Shown here in pieces: positions 42,173 through 52,200 of a stretch of DNA of 64,000 nucleotides; position 1 is the stretch's first letter; each line of letters opens with the position of its first letter. This DNA is from Dyella subtropica (GTDB lineage: Bacteria; Pseudomonadota; Gammaproteobacteria; Xanthomonadales; Rhodanobacteraceae), in the NCBI RefSeq assembly GCF_026283965.1, contig NZ_JAPDPD010000013.1:62001-126000 (forward strand), in the 5' to 3' direction. The notes beneath the pieces were generated by a model, which had not been told where the DNA came from, searched no databases, and saw only the letters and a list, made by a program, of their open reading frames with translations. A program made the position numbers and the translations under genes.

Positions 42173-44074
42173 ATGAGCCAAGCCGTACCGAATGACACCA
42201 AGTCCGACCCATCGCGCGCCATGGGCCGGTCCGGTCTCGCTGCCATGGGGCTGTCCGCCCTGGGTATCGTCTTCGGCGATATCGGCACCAGCCCGCTCTA
42301 CACGCTCAAGACCGTTCTCAGCATGACCGGCGGTGCGGCAACGCCCGAGGTCGTGCTGGGCGTGCTCTCGTTGATCGTGTGGACGCTCATCATCGTGACG
42401 TCGGTGAAATACGTCGCCTTTGCAATGAGCATCGACAACGACGGCGAAGGCGGCATTCTCGCGTTGATGTCCTTGCTTGGCATCAAACAGCATCAACGGC
42501 CGATCATCGTCGCCGTTGGACTGTTCGGTGCCGCACTTATTTACGGCGACGGCGCGATCACCCCGGCGATCTCAGTGCTATCCGCACTCGAAGGTCTCAA
42601 CATCGCCACGCCGGCGGTGAAGCCCTACATCCTGCCGGCCGCCGTGGCGATCCTCATCGCGCTCTTTGCGGTGCAGGCCCAGGGCACGGCGCGTATCGGC
42701 AAGGCCTTTGGGCCGATCATGGCGGTCTGGTTTCTGGCGATCGCGGTCCTCGGCATCACGGGTGTGGTGAAGCATCCCGTGGTGCTCAAGGCGCTGAACC
42801 CGCTGTACGGCTTTCACTATCTGTTCTCGCATGGGTATGCGAGCTTCCTCGTGCTGGGCGGTGTCTTTCTCTGCGTGACCGGTGCGGAGGCGCTGTACGC
42901 CGACATGGGGCATTTCGGTGCGCGCCCGATCCGCATCGCCTGGTCCGCGATTGTGCTTCCCAGCCTGCTCCTCAACTACGCTGGGCAGTCGGCCCTCGTG
43001 CTCGATGGCGTACCGACCACCGACAACATCTTCTACCGACTCTGCCCGCCGTCCTTGCTCATACCGTTTGTGATCCTGGCCACGATCGCCACGATTATTG
43101 CGAGCCAGTCGATCATCACGGGTGCGTTCTCCATGACCCGGCAGGCGATTCACCTGCGCTGGCTGCCGCGCTTACAAATCGTGCAGACCTCCGAGGTGGG
43201 TTACGGCCAGATCTATACGCCTGCGGTGAATTGGCTGCTGATGGTCGTCACCGTGAGCCTCACTCTGTTCTTCGGCAAGTCCGACAACCTGGCCTCGGCC
43301 TATGGCATCGCCGTATCGGGCACGATGCTGCTCACCACCGGCCTGCTGTTTATCGCCATGCGCGATATCTGGGGCTGGAGTTTGTGGGCCAGTGCCGCGG
43401 TGGCCGGCGCCTTCCTGTGCGTGGACGGGAGTTTCTTCCTGGCGAACCTGGTGAAGGTGGCCGAGGGTGGCTACGTCCCACTGCTGCTGGCCGCGTTGGT
43501 CTATGGGGTGATGCTGATCTGGCGCCGGGGACTGACGGCGGTAGCGCAGCAGCTCAGCGAAAAGGTCGTACCCATCGGCGACTTCATGCAATCGATCAGG
43601 TCGCAGAATATCCCCCGCGTTCCGGGCACTGGCGTGTTCCTCACCCGGACCGAGCGCCAGACGCCACCGGTGATGATCTGGCATGTGAAACATAATCGCG
43701 CATTGCACGAGAAGCTTTTTGTCGTGGGCGTGGTGATTGAATCGGTGCCGTGGCTCAAGGATGCCGAGCGCGTTCGCGTGGTCGAAGTGCAACCCAATTA
43801 TTGGTGCGCCACGGCGCGCTTCGGCTTCATGGAAAAGCCCGATATTCCGGCGGCATTGCAACTGGCCTGCCTACAAGACCGTTCACTGATACTCAGCGAC
43901 CTCGTGTACTACGTAAGCGAACTCAACATCGTGCAGCGCGATGAGCCGCCACGGATGCCAAAATGGCAGTGGGGACTCTTTGCGACGATGGAGCGCAACT
44001 CCGTGCACGTCAGCGATTACTTCCGGCTTCCCAATGATGGCGTGGTGCTGATTGGGCGGCGGGTGGCGATTTAG
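42173..44074 (+). CDS. kup: Kup low-affinity potassium transporter
   Basis: A 633-residue inner-membrane K+/H+ symporter of the KUP/HAK/KT family: about 12 TM segments (GLSALGIVFGDIGTSPLYTLK opening, GVDFGDIG-type N-terminus, ...LFALFAVQAQGTARIGKAFGP..., ...LNYAGQSALVLDG...) and a C-terminal cytoplasmic domain (about 455-633). Start 42173 (MSQAVPNDTK) preferred to 42134. Its stop abuts a palindromic element that separates it from the convergent AraC gene. Confidence 0.95.
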   Translation: MSQAVPNDTKSDPSRAMGRSGLAAMGLSALGIVFGDIGTSPLYTLKTVLSMTGGAATPEVVLGVLSLIVWTLIIVTSVKYVAFAMSIDNDGEGGILALMSLLGIKQHQRPIIVAVGLFGAALIYGDGAITPAISVLSALEGLNIATPAVKPYILPAAVAILIALFAVQAQGTARIGKAFGPIMAVWFLAIAVLGITGVVKHPVVLKALNPLYGFHYLFSHGYASFLVLGGVFLCVTGAEALYADMGHFGARPIRIAWSAIVLPSLLLNYAGQSALVLDGVPTTDNIFYRLCPPSLLIPFVILATIATIIASQSIITGAFSMTRQAIHLRWLPRLQIVQTSEVGYGQIYTPAVNWLLMVVTVSLTLFFGKSDNLASAYGIAVSGTMLLTTGLLFIAMRDIWGWSLWASAAVAGAFLCVDGSFFLANLVKVAEGGYVPLLLAALVYGVMLIWRRGLTAVAQQLSEKVVPIGDFMQSIRSQNIPRVPGTGVFLTRTERQTPPVMIWHVKHNRALHEKLFVVGVVIESVPWLKDAERVRVVEVQPNYWCATARFGFMEKPDIPAALQLACLQDRSLILSDLVYYVSELNIVQRDEPPRMPKWQWGLFATMERNSVHVSDYFRLPNDGVVLIGRRVAI

Positions 44075-44252
44075 TCGTCGAATCTCAGCTAGCGCGATGT
44101 TCCCCTCCCCTTGCTTGCAGGGGGAGGTCGGGAGGGGGTGAGCCCTTGCGAAAACCTCTCCCGAAACGCTTTCTCAAGTACCCACCCCTCCCCAGCCCTC
44201 CCCTGCAAGCAAGGGAGGGAGCTAACAGCTCGCGTCGCTGAGATTCGATGCC
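44074..44252. repeat. Palindromic intergenic element, copy D (inverted orientation)
   Basis: About 179 bp, with left terminus GTCGTCGAATCTCAGCT at 44074 and right terminus GCTGAGATTCGATGCC at 44237. Lies in the opposite orientation to copies B and C and lacks the CTAGTCCCGTGGGAC block. It lies exactly between the stops of kup and the AraC gene. Confidence 0.85.
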
Positions 44253-44253
44253 G

Positions 44254-45144
44254 TTACCTACTGTCACCCGCATCCGCTCTAGCCCCACGCAACCACTCCC
44301 TCGGCGACACACCCACCTTCTGCGCAAACACGCGCGATAGAGCCGAAGCGCTGGCGTAACCCAAGTCGTTGGCGATCACCTTGAGCGCCGCGCCGTTACG
44401 CAGCTTTGACTGCGCAATGGTCAACCGCCAGTGCGCCAGGTAATCGCCGGGCGTCTCGCCGACCTGTGCCTTGAACGTGGCCGCGAATGCACTGCGCGAC
44501 ATGCCGGCGTGCTCAGCCAGGCTTTGCACGCTCCAAGGCGAGCCCGGTTGTTCGTGCATGGCGGTGAGCGCGCGGGCGATGTGAGGATCGGCCAAGCCCA
44601 TCATGAGTCCAGCCGGTAGCGCCGCTTCTTCCGGGTGATCGAGCAACCAACGCAGCAACTGCAGCAACAGCACTTCAAAAAGGCGATCCGCCAAGTGACG
44701 CTGGCCGCAGCGCACTTGCTCGGTTTCGGCAAACAGCAAGGCCAGTGTGTGCTGCAGCGCTTCCGCCCGCGCCAGCGGCACCACCACCAAAGGCGGCAGT
44801 GCGCGCGCCAGGGGATGATGCACGCCACCTTCGAACTCCAGCGTGGCGCAGGTGAAGTCGGCGCCCTCACGCGGCGCGTTGTGAAAGTGATGTGCCAGCG
44901 GCCGCGGATAGAACAACAAGCTGGGTTCGCGCACCTCGATGCGCTTGGGCGCACCCGAGCCCGCGCGATGCGTCACCGCCATCTCACCGCGACGCATCAC
45001 ATGCAGAAAGCCCAGCCCCGGCCGCTCCGCAAATCGCGTCACGCCGCACAGCGGGCCCGCATGAAACAAGTGGGAGCGCACCCGAAAGCGCTCGAGCAAG
45101 GCCGAGAGCCTATCGATATCCAGGTTCGAGGTTGCGTCGCTCAT
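44254..45144 (-). CDS. AraC family regulator (cupin_6 type)
   Basis: A 296-residue regulator with an N-terminal cupin_6/AraC_binding-like sensor (VTRFAERPGLGFLHVMRRGEMAV..., LLFYPRPLAHHFHN) and a C-terminal pair of HTH (WSVQSLAEHAGMSRSAFAATFKA, KVIANDLGYASASALSRVFAQKVGVSPREW). Start 45144 (MSDATS). Divergent from the CMD/AhpD-like gene (45294), a common pairing, and probably its activator. Confidence 0.9.
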   Translation of the reverse strand: MSDATSNLDIDRLSALLERFRVRSHLFHAGPLCGVTRFAERPGLGFLHVMRRGEMAVTHRAGSGAPKRIEVREPSLLFYPRPLAHHFHNAPREGADFTCATLEFEGGVHHPLARALPPLVVVPLARAEALQHTLALLFAETEQVRCGQRHLADRLFEVLLLQLLRWLLDHPEEAALPAGLMMGLADPHIARALTAMHEQPGSPWSVQSLAEHAGMSRSAFAATFKAQVGETPGDYLAHWRLTIAQSKLRNGAALKVIANDLGYASASALSRVFAQKVGVSPREWLRGARADAGDSR

Positions 45145-45293
45145 TTGGACGATTAGCCATGTTTCTTGGAGATTTCGTAGCCAATAGTATCCGAAGCAAG
45201 GCCACACTGTCCGGGTGCAGAAGCTGGCTTGCCACCTCGGCCGATCGCACGAACCCTCATCGCAACGTACGAACTTTGATCCGGAGAACCACT

Positions 45294-45839
45294 ATGTCCC
45301 GCGTCCCCCTTCTCGATACCACCACCGCCCCCGTCGACAGCCGCGCGCTGCTGCAACAGATCCACCAGACCTTCGGGGCCACGCCGAACATGTTCAAGGC
45401 CGTGGCCAACTCGCCTGCCGCGCTCGGCAGCATGTGGGGATCATTCGGCGCCCTCGGCGGCGGCTCGATACCGGCCAAACTCGGCGAGCAGATCGCCGTG
45501 GCCGTGGCCGACCGCAACCGCTGCGAATATTGCCTCGCTGCGCACACCGCACTGGGCCGCAACGCTGGCGCCACCCTGGAAGAAATGGCATCGGCCCAGG
45601 CCGGCCACTCTGACGACGCCAAAACGGCCGCCGCGCTGGAGTTCGCCTTGAAGCTCGTCGATCACCGTGGCCAGCTTGGCAACACCGACGTAGCGCGCCT
45701 GCATGCCGTGGGCTTTTCCGACGGCGAGATCGTGGAAATCCTCGCGCACGTGGCACTGAACCTGTTCACCAACTACGTCAACGTGGCGTTTGCCGTGCCG
45801 GTGGATTTCCCCGCCGTGAAGCTGCGCGCGGCTGCGTAA
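45294..45839 (+). CDS. CMD/AhpD-like peroxidase-related protein
   Basis: A 181-residue carboxymuconolactone-decarboxylase-fold protein with the redox motif CEYCLAAH (CxxC...H), like AhpD and uncharacterised peroxidases; possible role in peroxide or alkyl-hydroperoxide defence. ATG 45294 has GGAGA 7 bases upstream. Divergent AraC (45144) is its likely regulator. Confidence 0.88.
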   Translation: MSRVPLLDTTTAPVDSRALLQQIHQTFGATPNMFKAVANSPAALGSMWGSFGALGGGSIPAKLGEQIAVAVADRNRCEYCLAAHTALGRNAGATLEEMASAQAGHSDDAKTAAALEFALKLVDHRGQLGNTDVARLHAVGFSDGEIVEILAHVALNLFTNYVNVAFAVPVDFPAVKLRAAA

Positions 45840-45896
45840 GCACCGCGCTGTGATGATGCTCGCCCTGGGCGCGGTAGCGACGGAAGCACGTCATAC

Positions 45897-45978
45897 CGCT
45901 CTCAGCTAGTGCGACTCCTCCCTCCCCCTGCTTGCGACACAAAGCTAGTCCCGTGGGACAGGGGGAGGCTGGGCGAAT
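45897..45978. repeat. Palindromic element copy E (truncated), overlapping an AraC 3' end
   Basis: One terminus (GCTCTCAGCT, to 45907) and the ACACAAAGCTAGTCCCGTG block up to about 45978; the rest is missing. Read on the minus strand it encodes the last residues of the AraC gene (SLPLSHGTSFVSQAGGG...). Same orientation as copies B and C. Confidence 0.8.
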
Positions 45979-46837
45979 CGGCGATCTGCGAGGGGCTTAG
46001 CCCCAACACGCGACGCATGCAGCGGGCCATGTGGCTTGGGTGTGCGAAGCCCGCCTCCAGCGCAATATCCGTCAGGCTCCTTCCGCCTTCGAGCAGGCGT
46101 ATCCGCGCGCGTTCTACGCGCCGCTCAAGGACAAAGCGATGAACCGGCATACCCACCGCTTGCTTGAACAGCGGCTTGAAGTGCGAAAGGCTGAATCCAG
46201 CGACGCTCGCAAGCTCAGCGAGTGTGAGGTCTTCGTCGAGATGTGCCTCGACGTATTCGATCACGTGGCGCAGTCGCCATGCCGGCAGCGCACGACTCGG
46301 CTTGGTGTTCGACATCCCCCTGCGCGATTGCAGCACGAGCAAACGCGCAGCGAGCGCGGAGGCGAGACTGTCCGCGAATATGCGGCCACCCGGATAGGAG
46401 TCGTGATCTTCGGCTTGCATCATCCAGCCAATGCGCTCGATCTGAGGGTCGCGCAGGTGAATCGATGGCGCGAGTGCGGCATCGCGTGAACTCACGCCCA
46501 TGGCATCCGCCGTGTCCAGCAAGAGCGAAGGCGTCAACCGGAGCAGCAGCGATCGCGCTGGCTGCGACAGAGTCCAACGCGTGGACGACTGCGCAGGCAC
46601 GACGCAGAACTGGCCGTGGATGCGAGTCCCTTGCCGCTCGTAGTTGCCCATGCGATAGGAGACCGGCACCGGCCCGCCCAGATGAAGGCAAAGCACATGA
46701 CGGTCATCCACCGGCGAATCGAACACCCCGGATGGCACCGGTGAAGTGAGCACGTCGAGCTGCGGCAAACGATGCTGACCGGCACTCGACAGCAGCGCGG
46801 CCGGAGGGCTGGGGTAGCACGAGGGGCGATCGGTCAT
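45902..46837 (-). CDS. AraC family regulator with repeat-encoded C-terminal tail
   Basis: A 311-residue regulator: N-terminal AraC-type sensor (PSGVFDSPVDDRHVLCLHLGG..., IHGQFCVVPAQSSTRW) and C-terminal HTH pair (LTLAELASVAGFSLSHFKPLF, SLTDIALEAGFAHPSHMARCMRRVLGLSPSQI). After this the frame continues for about 20 residues (SPSLPLSHGTSFVSQAG...) encoded by palindromic element copy E, replacing the native end. Insertion of the element at the 3' end of the gene, or truncation of it, is the simplest reading. It faces the Tat-secreted hydrolase and may control it. Confidence 0.9.
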   Translation of the reverse strand: MTDRPSCYPSPPAALLSSAGQHRLPQLDVLTSPVPSGVFDSPVDDRHVLCLHLGGPVPVSYRMGNYERQGTRIHGQFCVVPAQSSTRWTLSQPARSLLLRLTPSLLLDTADAMGVSSRDAALAPSIHLRDPQIERIGWMMQAEDHDSYPGGRIFADSLASALAARLLVLQSRRGMSNTKPSRALPAWRLRHVIEYVEAHLDEDLTLAELASVAGFSLSHFKPLFKQAVGMPVHRFVLERRVERARIRLLEGGRSLTDIALEAGFAHPSHMARCMRRVLGLSPSQIADSPSLPLSHGTSFVSQAGGGRSRTS

Positions 46838-46979
46838 AGGTTGATCTTTCTACGCGCCCCGGTTCTGTAGCCAGTGCCGAAAATCATCCTTCTGTATCCG
46901 GCACCGGCCGTTTGTGCGCGCCTGGCCTTGGCGGCGCTGCCAGCATGCTCGGCAGGCACACCTTGTATGGAGATTCGAG

Positions 46980-47960
46980 ATGAAGCGCAGACAGTTCATG
47001 GCATTGACCGGCGCCACGCTTGCCGCCAGTGTCGTCGGCACGTGTATAGCGCGCGTGACTCCCGGCCGCAGCGCTACAGGCGCAGGCCCGTCCAAACCGA
47101 CAGACGCGGCAGCGTTTCGCGCAGAGCGACGCTTCGCCGACCTCCCCTTCGGCAAGATCGCCTATGTCGAGCGGGGCTCGGGTGATGCAGCGCTGTTTCT
47201 GCATGGCGCGCCACTCAACGGCTTTCAATGGCGCGGCGCCATCGATCGGTTGTCGCCCTATCGGCGATGCGTGGCACCCGACTTCATGGGCCTTGGATAC
47301 TCCGAGGTTCCCGAGCACCAATCGCTAGCAGCCGACGCCCAAGTTGCGATGCTCGCAGCCCTGCTCGACAAGCTGGCGATCTCCAAGGTCGATATCGTCG
47401 CCAGCGATAGCGGCGGCGCGGTCGCGCAGCTGTTTGTGGTCCGTTATCCCGAGCGTGTGCGGACGCTGCTGCTGACCAATTGCGACGTCGAGATCGACAG
47501 CCCTCCGCCCAAGGTCATGCCGGCCATTGAGATGGCGCGCGCCGGAACACTCGCGGATGCCACGGCCAAGTGGCTTAGCGACAAAGCGCTGGCACGTTCG
47601 ACGTTCGGTGCAGCCGTCTATCACGACCCCAGCCGCTTCGCCGACGAAACCATCGAGTACTACGTCACGCCACTCGTCAGCTCGCCGCTGCGCAAGGCGC
47701 AATACCACGCGTTCCACATCGCGCTGGAGCCTAATCCACTGAAGGGTATCGAGGCGGCACTCAAGCGCAGCACGGTACCAGTACGGATCGTATGGGGCGC
47801 CAGTGACGACATCTTCTCGCAAGCGGACGCCGACTACCTCGACCACACCTTTCCGAAGTCACAAGGCATCCGCCGCGTGCCCGGAGCGAAGCTGTTCTTT
47901 CAGGAGGAATACCCTGATGTCATTGCCGAGGAAGCGAGGCGGTTGTGGAGTGTTGCTTGA
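46980..47960 (+). CDS. Tat-exported alpha/beta hydrolase lacking the usual catalytic His
   Basis: A 326-residue protein with a twin-arginine-type leader (MKRRQFMALTGATLAASVVG). The hydrolase fold has HGAPLNG (oxyanion) and a nucleophile elbow ASDSGG with Asp143, as in haloalkane dehalogenase/epoxide hydrolase relatives. The late motif that normally reads GxxHFLQED reads GAKLFFQEE here, so the catalytic His appears to be missing. Activity is therefore doubtful unless another His serves. ATG 46980 has GGAGA upstream. Divergent AraC at 46837. Confidence 0.8.
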   Translation: MKRRQFMALTGATLAASVVGTCIARVTPGRSATGAGPSKPTDAAAFRAERRFADLPFGKIAYVERGSGDAALFLHGAPLNGFQWRGAIDRLSPYRRCVAPDFMGLGYSEVPEHQSLAADAQVAMLAALLDKLAISKVDIVASDSGGAVAQLFVVRYPERVRTLLLTNCDVEIDSPPPKVMPAIEMARAGTLADATAKWLSDKALARSTFGAAVYHDPSRFADETIEYYVTPLVSSPLRKAQYHAFHIALEPNPLKGIEAALKRSTVPVRIVWGASDDIFSQADADYLDHTFPKSQGIRRVPGAKLFFQEEYPDVIAEEARRLWSVA

Positions 47961-47980
47961 GTTCCTCTTATGCCAGTGCC

Positions 47981-48030
47981 TGACCGGCGTCGAATCTCAG
48001 CTGGCGATTCTCCTCTCCCCTGCTCGCAGG
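47981..48030. repeat. Palindromic element copy F (one end only)
   Basis: GGCGTCGAATCTCAGCTGG terminus followed by CTCCTCTCCCCTGCTCGCAGG, then unrelated sequence. Single terminus remains. Confidence 0.65.
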
Positions 48031-48137
48031 CTGTGAACATCTCACGTGACATGGAGCTCCTTTTCCGCGGCAGCGGTTCGAAAGCCCGCGGCAGGCGAAC
48101 CAATGCACGCAGACGCGACAACCTAGCGATACGTCAC

Positions 48138-48167
48138 TGGACCCCGGCCTGCGCCGGGGCGACGAAG
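48138..48167. repeat. REP-like palindrome
   Basis: Same ACTGGACCCCGGCC / CCGGGGCGACGA unit as 25123-25152. A nearby CTCTCCTCGGAGGGGAGAG hairpin (about 48197-48216) ends the gap before the DUF6630 gene. Confidence 0.65.
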
Positions 48168-48241
48168 TAGAAGCGGTGTCGCCAGCACCCACCCCAACCC
48201 TCTCCTCGGAGGGGAGAGGGAGCAGAAACATACTTGCGAGC

Positions 48242-48781
48242 TCAGGTGACTTCGCTACCCAACCGCATATTGATGCCCAGCGCCGTAGCCAACTCGCGCA
48301 TCGGCTCGTTGTCACGCGTTAGCGTCATCCAGCCGGCATAGCTGCCATCGTCGGTTTCCCAGGCCCACAAGGTATAACCGTGTGGCGTCAGGCTGTCGTA
48401 GGCCATGGCGAATAGCGATGCCGCATCGACGTCGGCATGGAAGTCGTCATCGTCCGGATCGCCATCCCATTCGACCGACAGATTCCAGCGCGACGTCAGC
48501 TCATCGATCGCCTGCACCAAGGCGCGCGTGTCATCGGCATCGACGTGAAAACCCGAACGCCAGTCGATCACCTGGCTGATCACCCGAATCGGCTCGATCT
48601 CAGCCCCATCGGCATGACCTACGGCATCGCGGTAAGCCGCGAACTGCTGCATCGCCGTTTCTTCGTCGCCCGGATTGATCAGCAGCAGCAGCTGCCAGAC
48701 ACAGGCCTCTACCGAGTCGTCGCCCTCCTCGCCGTCGTCGAAAGGGTGTTCGGTATCGAAATCGTCGTCAGAGGGGCTCAT
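48242..48781 (-). CDS. DUF6630 family protein
   Basis: A 179-residue acidic soluble protein (DDFDTEHPFDDGEEGDDS start, then VWQLLLLINPGDEETAMQQF, TRALVQAIDELTSRWNLSVE, GYTLWAWETDDGSYAGWMTL, LATALGINMRLG). Matches the DUF6630 pattern; function not established. Start MSPSDDD at 48781; the longer frame to 48904 is unlikely. A degenerate copy of part of it lies at 56684-56753. Confidence 0.8.
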   Translation of the reverse strand: MSPSDDDFDTEHPFDDGEEGDDSVEACVWQLLLLINPGDEETAMQQFAAYRDAVGHADGAEIEPIRVISQVIDWRSGFHVDADDTRALVQAIDELTSRWNLSVEWDGDPDDDDFHADVDAASLFAMAYDSLTPHGYTLWAWETDDGSYAGWMTLTRDNEPMRELATALGINMRLGSEVT

Positions 48782-49000
48782 GGGTGCACTACAAAAGGTC
48801 GAGACCACATGATCGCGCTCGCGCGGCCCGTTGCAAAGCACCGCTTGGCCTGATGCCAGGAATATGGGTAAACAACGACGAATCACCAACACCCGGCGAT
48901 TCACTTCAACATCAGGCCAGCCACTTTCCTACCGGGGTTCGCGGCTAATCAGGCCCTGGCAAGCACGGACTCCTCCCGTGCGCGCCCTCAAAACATCCTA

Positions 49001-49029
49001 TTGACGTATAGTCATACAAATAATAAGTT
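49001..49029 (+). promoter_or_regulatory. Possible promoter of the Oar-like receptor
   Basis: TTGACG (49001-49006), 17-base spacer, TAAGTT (49024-49029). It would leave a leader of about 215 nt, which also holds a GACGTA..GGCGTCACGC imperfect repeat at about 49171-49190. Weak -10; low confidence. Confidence 0.3.
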
Positions 49030-49251
49030 CGGCGGAAAGCAAGTGCCGAAGGTTACGTGAATCTTACGGCGCAGCTGGCTTCGGCGAACTTGGGGAAGTT
49101 CGTCGGCTGAGGGCTGGAGACGGCCGTCAGTGCCATCCGCGCGCTTGATCAATGCAAGCAAATTTCACTGCATGACGTATGGCGTCACGCAGCGAGGGAG
49201 GCTGCGTCGTCCTGACGCAGGCGCATCTAAAACTTGGGGGGAACCAACTGC

Positions 49252-52200
49252 ATGAAGCATTCGTTTCCGCGGCCAACGCGTGCCGCATATAAGCGTTCAA
49301 CACTTACCGTGGCGCTTGGCATCTGTCTTGGATCGATGTCGATGGGTATCCATGCACAGTCAGCCAACGGTTCGATTTTTGGTGACGCCAAGAGTGGCTC
49401 CATCATCACCATCGAGAACCTCGGCACCGGCAGTAAGCGCGACATCACGGTCGGGTCGGATGGTCACTACTCGCTTCCGCAATTGCAGACTGGTGACTAC
49501 CGCGTGAGCGTCGAAGGTGAGTCGCGCAATGTGCACGTTGCGGTCGGTACCGGTAGCCAACTCAACTTTACCGGCATCAATGCGAGCACCTTGGCAGCGA
49601 TCCAGGTCCAGGGCACCACAGTCAACCCGATCGACGTGTCCTCGGTCGAGTCGACCACGGTGTTCTCCAAGGAGCAATTGGCGAATCTACCGGTTGCGCG
49701 CGACACGTCCGCTGTTGCCCTATTGGCTCCGGGTACGGTGAAAGCGGACTCCGCGTTCGGCACACCCTCCTTCGGCGGCGCTTCCGCAGCTGAGAACGCG
49801 TACTACATCAACGGCTTCGACGTCACCAATATCCGCAACTTCCTGTCTTACGCGTCGCTGCCGTTCAACGCGGTCGCCGAAGAGCAGGTCAAGACCGGCG
49901 GCTACGGTGCGGAATACGGCCGTTCGCTCGGCGGCGTGATCAGCCTGGTCACCCAACGAGGTAGCAACCAATGGCATTACGGCGCCATGGCGATGTGGAC
50001 ACCGGACTTCTGGCGTGAGCAACCGCGCAACGAGCTTGATCGCCGCTATCCCGGTAACTATTACAAGTTCAGTCAGGCGAACAAGGAAAAGGAGCTGCAG
50101 TCCAACGTCTATGTCAGCGGACCGCTGGTGAAAGACAAGCTGTTTGTGTTCGCGATGCTTCAGGGCGAGTCTCACTCGTGGAGCAACTACGGCAAAGAAA
50201 CCAGCAGCTACAACTGGAACAATTCGCCTTCCGGCATCCTCAAGCTGGACTGGAACATCACCGACAAGCACATTCTTGAATTTACCGGTATCGACAATCG
50301 CAAAACCGATCATCACAAGAACTACACCAACGATGATGCGCAAGGCAACATCGTCCACCCGTATGCCACCAGCTTCAACACGCCGACCACCGAGAGCCGC
50401 AATACCTACGGCGGGCATGTGGAAATCCTGAAGTACACGGGTTACCTCACCGACAACTTCACCTTGTCCGCCCAATACGGCGATCTCAGGAATGCCGACG
50501 GTACGCGCGATCCGCGCAATTTCCACAGCGGCAATTGCCCTTGGGCGCTGGACGGCCGCAATTACCCAGGTCATCCCGGTGATAACGGGCACAGCATCCC
50601 ATTGACCAACCTGGGTTGCTTCGATCCCAACGCACTGACGTCCTACGACACCAAGCCAGCCAACGAGTCCGATCATCGCAAGGCCGGGCGCCTCGATCTG
50701 GAGTGGCGGCTGGGCGATCACGATGTGCGCTTCGGTTACGACGGCGAGAAGTTCACCTCGACCCACATCGGCACCACCATCACCGGTGGCGTCTACTATC
50801 GCTACTACAGCTATACCCAAGGCATGATCAACGGCGTGACCCCGCCGGCTGGCACCACGGAATACGTGCGCGTTCGCTACGACAACACGCCGAGTGGGTC
50901 CTTTGAAGTGGACAACACTGCCGCCTATCTGGAAGACAACTGGAAGATCAACGACAGATGGCTGCTGTACGTCGGCCTGCGCGACGAGACGTTCAACAAC
51001 AAGAATAGCGCGGGCAAGAGCTTCGCCAAGAAGGACAACCTGTTCGCACCTCGCCTCGGTCTCTCTTGGGACATTACCGGCGATTCGACCAACAAGCTGT
51101 CCGCCACGCTGGGCCGGTATTACATACCTATCGCCTCCAACACCAATATCCGCACCAGCGCAGCTGAACTCTTCACGCACGACTACTACACCTTCAGCGG
51201 CGTTGACCCCGCCACCGGTGCGCCAATCACCCTGGGCCAGAAACTGGGTGCCACCCAGGTGCTTGGAAACGGCGTGACCCCCAATCCCGGCAGTGTGGTC
51301 GCGACCAGCCTGAAGCCGATGTCCCAGGACGAGCTGATCGTCAGCTTCGAGCACGCATTCAATCAAGCGTGGACGGGCGGTGTCCGCGGTGTGATGCGCC
51401 AAGTCAACAACGGCATGGACGATACCTGCTGGCATGGCGCGTTCGACAACTGGGCAGCCGATCACGGCTATACCAATTTCAATTCAGGGCAATTGGCTAA
51501 CTGCGTCGTGGTCAATCCCGGCAAATCCAATGCGTTCAATCTGGATCTGCAGGGCGACGGCAAGCTCACCAATGTGACGATTCCCGCCAAATATTTCATG
51601 CTGCCCGACTACAGGCGCAAGTACAGCGCCTTGGAGTTCTTCTTTGAGCACGCCTGGGATGGCAAGTGGTCATTGCAAGGTTCGTATACGTGGTCGCACA
51701 GCTACGGCACCAGCGAAGGCTATGTGGAATCCAACCTTCAGCAGTCCGATGCGGGCATCAGTCAGTCGTTTGACTTCCCCACGCTGGAGCACGGCGACAA
51801 CGGCAACCTACCCAACGATCGTCGCCACGCGTTCAAACTGTTTGGCGCGTATCAGGTCGCATCAGAGTGGCGCCTGTCGGCTAACTTGCTGGTGCAGTCG
51901 GGCCGACCCCAGAGCTGCTTCGGCATCGTTCCGCTGGAGTCGCCTGACTACGGCAACCTTGCCAATGGAAGCGGCGGCGCAGGCGGTTACAACGCAAGCA
52001 GTTTCTACTGCAATGCAGGCGGCACCCACCCGGTCGTGATCAACGGCACCAGTTACGACGCGCCGAATCAGGTGTTGGGCCATCGCGGCACGGCGGGCAC
52101 CACGCCCTGGCTGTATCAGTTTGATGTTGGTGTGCAGTGGATGCCGAAGATCTCGGAAGGCAAGGTGACCTTGCGCGCCGACATCTTCAACGTGTTCAAC

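Noticed and set aside
42379-43695. 438-codon plus-strand frame within kup
   Set aside because: Arg/His-rich composition; kup frame has clear family features.
49720-51465. 581-codon minus-strand frame antisense to the Oar receptor
   Set aside because: No ribosome site or family motif; a product of high GC in the antisense of a well-supported gene.
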